Shown here: piece after piece, positions 1 through 8,200 of the stretch
How the letters are laid out: each line of letters opens with the position of its first letter
Numbering within the stretch: position 1 is the first letter of the stretch
Assembly: GCA_035760665.1 (NCBI GenBank)
Contig: DASTSN010000080.1
Span: 1 to 58,187, forward strand
Source of the DNA: DASTSN01 sp035760665
Lineage (GTDB): Bacteria; Bacteroidota; Bacteroidia; Chitinophagales; Chitinophagaceae
DNA: 58,187 nucleotides
Reading direction: 5' to 3'
Made by a program: the position numbers and the translations under genes
Notes under the pieces: generated by a model
What the model was told of the DNA's origin: nothing
Seen by the model: the letters and a program-made list of their open reading frames with translations, nothing else
The model's database searches: none

Positions 1-167
1 TCCCCGCGAAAGTGTTCGGGGAATACCAGTGTGTCTTTATTATCGGGATATTGCTGGGTAATTTTTTCTTTTTTGTGATGCAGAGCGTAATAAGCCGTTA
101 GCCGCATGCCGGATAGCAAAGACTTGACGGCTCTTAAAATATTTTTTATATAATTAACAACAAACAT
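1..167 (-). CDS. nuoI: NADH-quinone oxidoreductase subunit I (NuoI), N-terminal part
   Basis: Only the first 55 or so codons lie in the window; the gene runs off the left edge. Reading the minus strand from the ATG at 165-167 gives an amphipathic start followed by residues such as LSGMRLTAYYALHHKKEKIT and then LVFPEHFRG, the usual lead-in to the two 4Fe-4S ferredoxin motifs of NuoI. Those cysteine motifs would lie beyond the edge and are not seen. The gene starts 24 bases after nuoH ends, on the same strand, as expected in a complex I operon. In the peripheral arm NuoI passes electrons toward cluster N2 in NuoB. Confidence 0.85.
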   Translation of the reverse strand, partial: MFVVNYIKNILRAVKSLLSGMRLTAYYALHHKKEKITQQYPDNKDTLVFPEHFRG

Positions 168-191
168 CAATTGTATTGAAAGTATAACCGG

Positions 192-1268
192 TTAAAAATG
201 CCAGCCCGTAATCGCCACAACTGTTACCAGCAGTAAGTTAAACATACTGATTGGTAATAAATATTTCCATTCCAGATTTAGCAGCTGATCAATCCGCAGG
301 CGGGGAAACGTCCAGCGAAACCACATGATGACGAAAATCAGTAGGAACGTTTTACCAATAAACCAAAGACTGGAAGGAATATAATCCATGATGTGATTAA
401 ATGCCTGCCAATGGCCGATGTGTAAAGGCATCCACCCGCCCAGGAACAGCGTGGCACCAACGGCGCAGACTATAAAAATATTTACATACTCCGCCAAAAA
501 GAATAGGGCGAATTTCATCCCTGAATATTCTGTGTGAAAACCAGCAGTCAGTTCTGATTCTGCTTCTGCCAGATCGAACGGAGCACGGTTTGTTTCTGCT
601 GTCACAGCCACCAGGAAAATTACAAACGATATGATAGCGGGTATGTGGCCTTTAAACAGCCACCATCCATTCTGCTGCGCGGCAACGATATCGGAAATTT
701 TCAGGCTGCCGGTGAGTACCACAATGGTGATGATGGACAAGCCGGCGGATAATTCATAACTCACGATCTGGGCACCGCTGCGCATAGCACCCAGTAACGA
801 GTATTTATTGTTGCTGGCCCAGCCCGCCATCAGGATGCCGATTACCGAAAGCGATGAAATGGCGGTTACAAACAGAACGCCAATGTTGATATCCCATATT
901 TGTAAACCTTTTGCGAATGGCAGTGGTGCCATAATGACCATGGCCACAACCATGACGAGAAACGGTGCCAGGTTAAATAAAAATTTATCAGCGCCATCCG
1001 GCGTCATGCCTTCTTTTACGATTAATTTCAGGGTATCGGCCACTGTTTGAAACATGCCTTTTGGTCCTACGCGGTTTGGCCCCAGCCGCAGCTGCATCCA
1101 GGCAGCCACTTTGCGTTCCATCATAATCAGTACCAGGCCCAATAAAGCGAATAATGTAATGATACAAAGCCCGACAAGCACGAATTCGATCAATAATGCC
1201 CAGGCAGGACTGAATGTATCGTACAGCCAGTTGTGCAGGCGGTCTGTTATGTTTTCTAAATTCCACAT
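192..1268 (-). CDS. nuoH: NADH-quinone oxidoreductase subunit H (NuoH)
   Basis: A 358-residue membrane subunit of complex I that, with NuoB and NuoD, forms the quinone-binding site where the peripheral and membrane arms meet. The cytoplasmic loop LRLGPNRVGPKG lies near residues 60-71, and the acidic loop NRAPFDLAEAESELTAGF is conserved further on. About eight hydrophobic segments are visible, which is normal for the family. The gene begins 41 bases after nuoD ends, with no nuoE, nuoF or nuoG between them. This D-to-H junction is the organisation seen in 11-subunit complex I operons. The assignment is secure. Confidence 0.97.
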   Translation of the reverse strand: MWNLENITDRLHNWLYDTFSPAWALLIEFVLVGLCIITLFALLGLVLIMMERKVAAWMQLRLGPNRVGPKGMFQTVADTLKLIVKEGMTPDGADKFLFNLAPFLVMVVAMVIMAPLPFAKGLQIWDINIGVLFVTAISSLSVIGILMAGWASNNKYSLLGAMRSGAQIVSYELSAGLSIITIVVLTGSLKISDIVAAQQNGWWLFKGHIPAIISFVIFLVAVTAETNRAPFDLAEAESELTAGFHTEYSGMKFALFFLAEYVNIFIVCAVGATLFLGGWMPLHIGHWQAFNHIMDYIPSSLWFIGKTFLLIFVIMWFRWTFPRLRIDQLLNLEWKYLLPISMFNLLLVTVVAITGWHF

Positions 1269-1309
1269 AGCAGTGCAATGTCAGGTTTTGAATCAATTAT
1301 TTTCCTGTT

Positions 1310-2470
1310 CTACCGGTCAATATCCGGGATTACGAGATCCAGTGTGCCCATTATGGCAATCAGGTCACCGATTTTACCGCCTCGTGCCATATGATCCAAG
1401 GCGCTCAGGTTCGAAAATCCCGGCGAGCGGAATTTAATCCTGTAAGGGGTGGTGCCACCTTCGCTCACGATATAAACACCAAATTCGCCGCGGGCTGTTT
1501 CTACTCTCGAATAAAATTCACCTTTTGGTAATTTGAGCACGGCTTTTGTTTTTGCCTGGAAATCACCTTCTGGAATATTGTCGATTAATTGCTCCACGAT
1601 GGAGAGTGACTGCCTGAGTTCTTTTACCCGTACCAAATAACGGGCAAAGCTGTCACCGGCTGTTTCTGTTATTTCTTCAAACTGTAACTGGTCATACACT
1701 TCGTAAGGATACAGTTTCCGGATATCACAGGCAACGCCGCTGGCTCTGGCTACCGGCCCGCTGCAGCCAAAGGATATGGCATCTGCTTTTGAAAGATAGC
1801 CTACGCCTTTCATCCGGTTTTGAAAAATGACATTATTGGTGACCAGTTCGTCGTATTCGTCAATTTTATTTTTAAAATGCGTAATGAATTCTTTTACCCT
1901 GCGTTGAAAATTGGGATGAATGTCAAACATTACACCGCCCGGAACCATATAGTTCATCGTTAGCCGTGCACCACAGGTTTCTTCCATAATATCATTGATC
2001 ATTTCCCGCTCACGAAAGGCTAGAAAAAATGGCGTCAGGGCGCCAACGTCCATGGCCATGGCACCCCACCATAGACAATGCGATGCAATGCGTGTTAACT
2101 CATCCATCAGTACGCGAATCACTTTGGCTCGTGGCGGTACTTCAATTTGTAAGCCTTTTTCCACGCATAATGCACAGCCGTGATTGTTGATGTGGGCAGA
2201 GAGGTAATCCATCCGGCTGGTGGTATAAATAAACTGGCGGTAGCTGAGGCTTTCGCACATTTTTTCAATCGACCGGTGAATATAACCAAGGTGCGGATCC
2301 ACCTTTTTGATGGTTTCTCCATTCAGTGTGATCAGTAAATGTAATACGCCGTGCGTAGAGGGGTGTTGTGGTCCCACATTGATCACGAGATCACCGGATT
2401 CAGTTCCAGGCATCTTTGCCCCAAGTCCGGCCTGGGGCACTTCCTCCAGTATGTGCGTTTCGCGGTACAT
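1310..2470 (-). CDS. nuoD: NADH-quinone oxidoreductase subunit D (NuoD)
   Basis: The 386-residue 49-kDa-type subunit, related to the large subunit of NiFe hydrogenases. Together with NuoB it lines the quinone site. Recognisable stretches are INVGPQHPSTHGVLHLL near the N-terminus, DPHLGYIHRSIEKM, TTSRMDYLSAHINNHG, and the C-terminal end GTLDLVIPDIDR. NuoC and NuoD are separate genes here, unlike the NuoCD fusion of enterobacteria. The gene lies 41 bases after nuoC and 41 bases before nuoH, so it is very probably co-transcribed with both. Nothing looks truncated. Confidence 0.97.
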   Translation of the reverse strand: MYRETHILEEVPQAGLGAKMPGTESGDLVINVGPQHPSTHGVLHLLITLNGETIKKVDPHLGYIHRSIEKMCESLSYRQFIYTTSRMDYLSAHINNHGCALCVEKGLQIEVPPRAKVIRVLMDELTRIASHCLWWGAMAMDVGALTPFFLAFREREMINDIMEETCGARLTMNYMVPGGVMFDIHPNFQRRVKEFITHFKNKIDEYDELVTNNVIFQNRMKGVGYLSKADAISFGCSGPVARASGVACDIRKLYPYEVYDQLQFEEITETAGDSFARYLVRVKELRQSLSIVEQLIDNIPEGDFQAKTKAVLKLPKGEFYSRVETARGEFGVYIVSEGGTTPYRIKFRSPGFSNLSALDHMARGGKIGDLIAIMGTLDLVIPDIDR

Positions 2471-2511
2471 TGTATTTTTATACTACGGTAACCAGTATGC
2501 GTATTTTCATT

Positions 2512-2970
2512 TCATAATTTAATCATATTGACGGGGTCTTCAAAATCTTTCCGCAGGGGATTTTTCCCCTCCCATCCATCTGGCAAGATCAGCAGGCGAA
2601 GATCGGGATGACCAGTAAACTGCACGCCAAATAATTCGTATACTTCCCGTTCATGAAAGTTGGCTGTAAGCCAGTATCCCGATACAGAGTCTATTGTGGG
2701 CTGGTTGCGGTCGAGCTGAATTTTTACTACCAGTGGCTGACGGTGACTGGTAGAAGTAAGGTGGTATACCATTGTCAGATGAGTTTTCCAGTCTACACAG
2801 GTCAGGCAAAACAGGTAATCAAAATTCAAGACGGTATGATTGCGCAATTGTGCGGCCGTTGCGGCCCAGCCGGGGGCATCAACACTCATGTTCAGCCATT
2901 CGCCACTTTCATCAAGGGTAGCACCGGGTATTGTTTCAGTTAGTATTTGTTTCAGTTCTTCTTTGGTCAT
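2512..2970 (-). CDS. nuoC: NADH-quinone oxidoreductase subunit C (NuoC)
   Basis: A 152-residue 30-kDa-type subunit of the complex I peripheral arm. The family signature is visible as HEREVYELFGVQFTGHPDLR followed by a stretch ending in NPLRKDFEDP. It is on the short side for NuoC and lacks the long C-terminal extension of some relatives. The ATG shares one base with the TAA stop of nuoB (TAATG), which suggests translational coupling. Its partner NuoD follows after 41 bases. Confidence 0.95.
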   Translation of the reverse strand: MTKEELKQILTETIPGATLDESGEWLNMSVDAPGWAATAAQLRNHTVLNFDYLFCLTCVDWKTHLTMVYHLTSTSHRQPLVVKIQLDRNQPTIDSVSGYWLTANFHEREVYELFGVQFTGHPDLRLLILPDGWEGKNPLRKDFEDPVNMIKL

Positions 2971-3551
2971 TAAAATGATTGTTCTGGCTTTTGCATTCGT
3001 ATTTGTTCACGGGTTAATCCACGCCTGATTTTTTCCTGCAGTGCAAGCATGGCATGCAGCAGGGCCTCAGGCCGGGGCGGGCAACCCGCAATGTAAACGT
3101 CAACCGGTATCACATGATCGGCTCCCTTAACTACGGAATAGGTGTTGTAAAAAAACGGACCGCCGCTGGTGGCACAGGCACCCATTGCAATCACATATTT
3201 CGGATCTGCCATTTGGTCGTATAATCTTTTTAAAACCGGTGCCATTTTATTTACGATGGTTCCGGCAATTATGATGACATCTGCCTGCCGGGGGGTAGCC
3301 CTGGCTACTTCGAAACCAAACCGTGACCAGTCGTACCTGGCCGAGGCCGTGCTCATCATTTCAATGGCGCAGCAACTGGTGCCAAATACCAATGGCCACA
3401 GGGAGTTGCTGCGGGCCCAGTTGATGACATCATCCAGCTTGCTGACGAGAATGCCTCCGCCCGGAGTGGGATGCACCTGGCCGGGAAACTCAGTACCGGC
3501 AGCGCCAGTAGTTTCTTTAGCTGTGTTGTTATCAGCCGAAGCAGTCGTCAT
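2970..3551 (-). CDS. nuoB: NADH-quinone oxidoreductase subunit B (NuoB)
   Basis: The 193-residue PSST-type subunit carrying cluster N2, the last iron-sulfur centre before quinone. The four expected cysteine ligands are present: adjacent C60 and C61 in GTSCCAIEMM, C126 in GACATSGG and C157 in AGCPPRPEAL. A poorly conserved tail of roughly 30 residues rich in Thr, Ala and Gly precedes the core. The gene overlaps nuoC by one base and follows nuoA by 35 bases. All catalytic features are intact. Confidence 0.97.
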   Translation of the reverse strand: MTTASADNNTAKETTGAAGTEFPGQVHPTPGGGILVSKLDDVINWARSNSLWPLVFGTSCCAIEMMSTASARYDWSRFGFEVARATPRQADVIIIAGTIVNKMAPVLKRLYDQMADPKYVIAMGACATSGGPFFYNTYSVVKGADHVIPVDVYIAGCPPRPEALLHAMLALQEKIRRGLTREQIRMQKPEQSF

Positions 3552-3586
3552 GATTGAATGAATTTATTCAAAATACCGCAATAGGT

Positions 3587-3937
3587 TTACATCCATTTCA
3601 AGGCCCCTTTTTTATGGGCATACAAAAACCCCATGAAAAGGATGAAAAAAAAGATAATGATTTCTGCAAATGCCAGCCAGCCAATTTTTTTGGCTACTAC
3701 TGCCCAGGGGTATAAAAAAATAAGTTCCACATCGAATATCAGGAAAATGAGGGCGAATAAATAATAGCCCACATTAAATTGTATCCAGCTTTGCCCCTGT
3801 GTAGGTACACCGCACTCGTAAGCCTCGCCTTTTTGCTTGTTTTTCGTTGCTTTTACAACAAATTTGGAGATAAGAATAGCAATACCTGAGAAGGCAATGG
3901 CGGCAATCGTTAAAACAATGAGTGAGGAAGCACCCAT
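3587..3937 (-). CDS. nuoA: NADH-quinone oxidoreductase subunit A (NuoA)
   Basis: A 116-residue membrane subunit with three hydrophobic segments, near residues 5-27, 60-82 and 90-110. The loop containing YECGVPTQGQSW matches the conserved NuoA loop that takes part in the quinone cavity. It is the first nuo gene of the cluster on the minus strand. The 115 bases before it hold no clear Bacteroidota promoter; the nearest match is TATATTCG, one mismatch from TAnnTTTG. Transcription could also enter from the flavoprotein gene upstream. Confidence 0.95.
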   Translation of the reverse strand: MGASSLIVLTIAAIAFSGIAILISKFVVKATKNKQKGEAYECGVPTQGQSWIQFNVGYYLFALIFLIFDVELIFLYPWAVVAKKIGWLAFAEIIIFFFILFMGFLYAHKKGALKWM

Positions 3938-3979
3938 AGGAATTGATTTCTACGAATATAACAACTAGTTACTAAAAAC

Positions 3980-3994
3980 GAACAGTTGAACTGT
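3980..3994. promoter_or_regulatory. 15-base palindrome upstream of nuoA
   Basis: AACAGT-TGA-ACTGTT forms a perfect six-base inverted repeat in the 115-base gap between the flavoprotein gene and nuoA. It could be an operator or a small hairpin in the nuo leader. No regulator is identified, and a palindrome of this size can occur by chance. Confidence 0.25.
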
Positions 3995-4052
3995 TGAGGA
4001 AATCTTTAGTTTGAAAATTTTAGTACTCCAGCATCAGGGGCATAATGGATGA

Positions 4053-4772
4053 CTATCCATAGGATTCGAGGTGAATATCGTTTTTTGTGTAGCCGGCTTC
4101 CAGGATTCGTTTTTTTGCTTCATCAATCATATTTTTCCAGCCACATAACATAAAGTCGGCCGGTTGTTTTAACTGGGTAAGTTCTTCGTAGATGGCATGC
4201 ACGTAGCCTGTTTTGCCCTCCCATTCTTCCCGCGACAGGGTGGGGAAATAATGAAAATTGGGAATTTTTCCTGATAGTTCCAGCAATTCCTGGTGGTAGA
4301 GCAGGTTTTCTTTTTTTCTTGTACCAAATACCAGGTAAATAGCTTGATGAGGGATATTGTGTTCATTAATATAATGTAGCATACTTCTAAAGGGAGCAAT
4401 GCCTGTACCGGTACAGATCATGAACAAATCTTTTTCCAGCGGCTCCGGTAAAACAAAAATGCCCTGCGGACCGCGAACCAGTAACTGGCTTCCATTTTTT
4501 ATATCATTAAACAGGTAACTGGTGCCTGCGCCACCTTCCATTTGCACAATAACGAGTTCAAAAACATTCGTACCGTCCGGCCAGGAGGCAATGGAATAAC
4601 TGCGCCAGCGGTGGGCGGGCCGCTCATGTATGGGTAGGTCCAGCGTTACAAACTGACCGGGTTTGAAATCGAACCGTTGCAGTTCGGGCAGTTGAATCCA
4701 GAAACGCTTGGTATTGGGCGTTTCGTTTTCAATGCGAATTACAATTCCTTTTTGCCAGGGTAATAGCGCCAT
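4053..4772 (-). CDS. FAD/NAD(P)-binding oxidoreductase, ferredoxin-NADP reductase type
   Basis: A 239-residue two-domain flavoprotein. The N-terminal FAD-binding barrel carries RSYSIAS (flavin contact) and GGAGTSYLF (phosphate contact). The C-terminal nucleotide-binding half has GTGIAPFRSML near residues 120-130 and CGWKNMIDEAKKRI near the end. There is no plant-type 2Fe-2S domain and no four-cysteine motif, so it needs an external electron partner such as ferredoxin or flavodoxin. It is on the same strand as nuoA and ends 115 bases before it. Family members move electrons between NAD(P)H and ferredoxin or flavodoxin; the true partner here is unknown. A loose -10-like TACCTTTA lies shortly upstream of its ATG. 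Confidence 0.85.
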   Translation of the reverse strand: MALLPWQKGIVIRIENETPNTKRFWIQLPELQRFDFKPGQFVTLDLPIHERPAHRWRSYSIASWPDGTNVFELVIVQMEGGAGTSYLFNDIKNGSQLLVRGPQGIFVLPEPLEKDLFMICTGTGIAPFRSMLHYINEHNIPHQAIYLVFGTRKKENLLYHQELLELSGKIPNFHYFPTLSREEWEGKTGYVHAIYEELTQLKQPADFMLCGWKNMIDEAKKRILEAGYTKNDIHLESYG

Positions 4773-4880
4773 GCTATATGGTTGGTTTTGAAAAAGAATA
4801 AAGGTAGGCTACAATGATTTTATGGCAGTCATTTCAGTAATGAAAGGATAATGATGCTAAGCGAATGAGCGAGCCGGTCA

Positions 4881-4911
4881 TAAAATAAAAAGCGGCACCT
4901 GAGTACCGCTT
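4881..4911 (-). terminator. Rho-independent terminator, minus strand, with no minus-strand gene feeding it
   Basis: On the minus strand AAGCGGTAC-TCAG-GTGCCGCTT forms a nine-pair stem (one G-U) with a four-base loop, followed directly by TTTATTTTAT. The plus-strand side has no U-tract, so it is directional. The next gene on the right (mfd) is on the plus strand, so no annotated gene explains the transcript it would end. Confidence 0.75.
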
Positions 4912-5032
4912 ATGTGTGCCTGTAAGGCAAGCAATCGTGGTCCTAAAATAGACAAAAAAGTAATTACTCAAAATTTAACGAAAAGTTTTTTTTACAACAG
5001 GGTAGTATCAGCGATTCGTCGTTTATGTACCG

Positions 5033-5160
5033 GCTGCCGGTGCTGCCTTTTTTCGCATAGGGGTACGGTTAGGCAACCGTTTGCGTGGGCATTTCCGGAT
5101 GGCAAATACCTCCAGAACAGGGCAGGAGGAACAGGACCCTGGCAGTAAGCCGGGGCAGCT
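5033..5160. other. Candidate structured RNA element upstream of mfd
   Basis: This gap between the flavoprotein gene and mfd holds no convincing protein. A long-range stem is visible: GCTGCCGGTGCTGCC (5033-5047) can pair with GGCAG and GGCAGC in 5142-5160, giving blocks of five and six pairs. Inside it lie ACGGTT-AGGC-AACCGT, a TTTGC/GCAAA stem around a CAT/ATG stem, and a CAGGG/CCCTG stem. ACCGGC-T-GCCGGT adds a further perfect repeat at the left side. On the minus strand the element is followed downstream by the strong terminator at 4881-4911. No match to tmRNA, RNase P RNA or the SRP apical loop was recognised. It may be an uncatalogued small RNA or only a repeat-rich spacer. Confidence 0.35.
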
Positions 5161-5192
5161 TTGGGTAAAATAGCCTTTCCTTACTATCTTTG
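5160..5192 (+). promoter_or_regulatory. Bacteroidota-type promoter of mfd
   Basis: TTTG at 5160-5163 and TATCTTTG at 5185-5192 are separated by 21 bases, fitting the -33/-7 consensus of the phylum. Transcription should start about 4-7 bases after the second box, at or just before the ATG at 5201, so the mRNA would have almost no leader. Confidence 0.75.
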
Positions 5193-5200
5193 CATCTTCC

Positions 5201-8200
5201 ATGAGTGTGCAGGATTTGTTGAAACAGTATCAAAACACTCCCCGCCTTTTTCAACTGGCGGACAGGCTTTCTTTTTCCCAGCCCCAAAAAATCTGGCTTA
5301 AAAACCTGCAAGGCAGCGCCGACCAATTTGTTTTTTCTGCTCTTTTCCTGCATCCTTCCTGCCAGCAGCTGAATCATATCATTGTTTTAAATGATGCCGA
5401 GGAGGCGGCCTATTTTCATAATGGCCTTGAGAGCCTGACCGGTGCCCTGGATATTTTTTATTTTCCTTCATCATTTAAAAACAAAAAAAATTACCGCCTG
5501 CTCAACAGCAGTCATGTGATGCTGCGAACGGAAGCTCTGACGAAAATTGCTGCCGGCAGCGATAGGGTGCATAAAAAAGTCTTTGTTACCTACCCGGAAG
5601 CGCTGTTTGAGAAAGTCGTGCTGTCGAAAACGCTTTCGTCTAATATTATCAGTATTAAGTCCGGGGAAACCCTGCAGGTAGAGAACCTCCTGCTGCGGCT
5701 GTCGGACTACGGGTTTGAGCGAACAGATTTTGTGTATGAGCCCGGCCAGTTTGCTATCAGGGGCGGGATCCTGGATATATACTCCTTTGGAAATGATAAG
5801 CCTTACCGGATTGAACTGTTTGGCAACGAAGTCGACTCCATCCGGATCGTGGATCCCGAAACACAACTGAGTGAACGCCGGCTATTGCAGGTAAATATCA
5901 TTCCTAATGTAGAAACCCAGTTTGAAGAAGACCAAAAGGTTTCATTATTTGAATTCCTCCCGGAAAATACAGTTGTCTGGGTTCAGGATGCTGCGCTTTG
6001 CCGCGAACGTTTTCTTGACCTTGAAGAAGAACTGCAGCTATTCCTGGAAACGGTATTCCATAGTGGCAAAGCCGTGGAAAGTACCGATGAAAAAGTGCTG
6101 AAAAAACAGGTGCACCCGGAGGATTTTATTACGGCTGCTTTTTTTGATGAGCAACTGCAACGGCACCACGTAGTTGAATTCGGCTATCAAAACAGTGTTG
6201 GCCAGTTCGAAATTGAATTTCATACAAAAGCACAGCCCGCCTTCAACCGGCAGTTTGACTTGCTGATCAAAGACCTGAAACAGTGGGAAAACAGTCAGTT
6301 CAGTATTTATCTTTTTGCTGAAAACCCCAAACAGCTGGAGCGGCTTTACAGTATTTTCAATGATTTAAAAGCCGATCTATCTTTTACCCCGGTACCGGTT
6401 TCCATTCATGAGGGTTTTATTGATGCTGATTTAAAGATCGTTTGCTATACCGATCACCAGCTTTTCCAGCGGTATCATAAATACAAGGTAAAACAGGCCT
6501 ACAACAAGAGCAAAGCGTTAACCCTGCGTACGCTGCGCGAATTGCAGCCGGGCGACTATGTAACGCATATCGATCATGGCGTGGGCATTTACAGCGGGCT
6601 GGAAAAAATCGAGAGCAACGGAAAAATCCAGGAGGCTGTCCGGATAATTTATAAAGACAGTGATATCCTCTACGTCAATATCAATTCGCTGCATAAAATC
6701 GCTAAGTACACCGGCAAAGACGGTTCTGTACCAAAGGTGAATAAGCTGGGCAGTGATGCCTGGAGCAGGCTCAAGGAAAAAACAAAGACGAAGGTTAAAG
6801 AAATTGCTTTTGACCTCATTAAACTGTACGCACAGCGAAAGGCCCAGCAAGGATTTCAGCATTCGCCGGATAATTACCTGCAAACAGAACTCGAGGCCTC
6901 TTTTATTTATGAAGACACACCCGACCAGAGTAAAGCCACAGCAGATGTAAAAAAAGACATGGAGATGCCAGCGCCTATGGACCGCCTGGTTTGTGGCGAT
7001 GTGGGATTTGGAAAAACAGAAGTAGCCGTGAGAGCAGCTTTTAAAACCTGCGTGGATGGCAAGCAGGCTGCCGTACTGGTTCCCACTACCATTTTAGCCT
7101 TTCAGCATTATAAAACGTTTAGTGAACGGCTTAAGGATTTCCCCGTTACAGTTGATTATGTGAATCGATTCAAATCAGCGAAAGAAAAGAAAGAAACATT
7201 GAAAAAACTGGAAGAAGGGAAAATCGATATCATCATTGGCACGCATGCCCTGCTGGGTAAGGATGTGAAATTTAAAGACCTCGGTTTATTGATTATTGAC
7301 GAGGAACAAAAGTTTGGTGTGGCGCACAAGGAAAAAATAAAAACGCTGCGCACAACCGTCGATTGTTTAACACTTACGGCCACACCGATACCCCGCACAC
7401 TTCAGTTCAGCCTGATGGGGGCCCGTGATTTAAGCATCATCAATACACCGCCGCCAAACCGCCAGCCTATTCAAACCGAAGTGCAGGTGTATAACGAAGA
7501 TTTTATACGGGATGCCATTTATTTTGAAACAGAACGTGGCGGGCAGGTTTTCTTCATCTATAACCGGATAAACGGTCTTGCAGAAATGGCCACCATTATC
7601 CAGGGCTTGTGTCCCGATCTTAGTATCGGGTATGCGCATGGGCAAATGGAAGGGCATGTGCTGGAAGAACGAATCCTTGATTTTATTGATCGTAAATATG
7701 ATGTGCTGATCTGTACCAATATTGTAGAAAGCGGCGTCGATATTCCCAATGTCAATACAATCATTGTCAACAATGCGCACCAATTTGGCCTGAGTGACCT
7801 GCACCAGTTGCGGGGACGTGTTGGCCGCAGTAATAAAAAAGCCTTTTGCTACCTACTGGCACCGCCGATGAGTACACTGCCGGCAGACGCCCGTAAACGA
7901 TTACAGACGCTGGAACAGCACAGCGAACTGGGCAGCGGTTTCCAGATTGCTATGCGAGATCTTGATATCCGCGGCGCCGGTAACCTGCTGGGTGGCGAAC
8001 AAAGCGGCTTTATGGCAGAAATCGGTTTTGAAATGTACCAGAAAATCCTGAACGAGGCTATTAAGGAATTAAAACGTACGGAGTTCAGGGAATTGTTTAA
8101 AGAGGAAATTTCAAAACAAGATGATTTTGTGCAGGACTGCACCATCGATACCGACCTGGAAATTTTAATACCAGATGAGTATGTAGAAAGCATCACGGAA

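Noticed and set aside
4912..5377. Open frames over the mfd upstream region (plus 4912-5148, minus 5069-5377)
   Set aside because: Composition is not protein-like, starts lack support, and the minus-strand one overlaps the mfd N-terminus. The DNA is better explained as a non-coding gap with inverted repeats.
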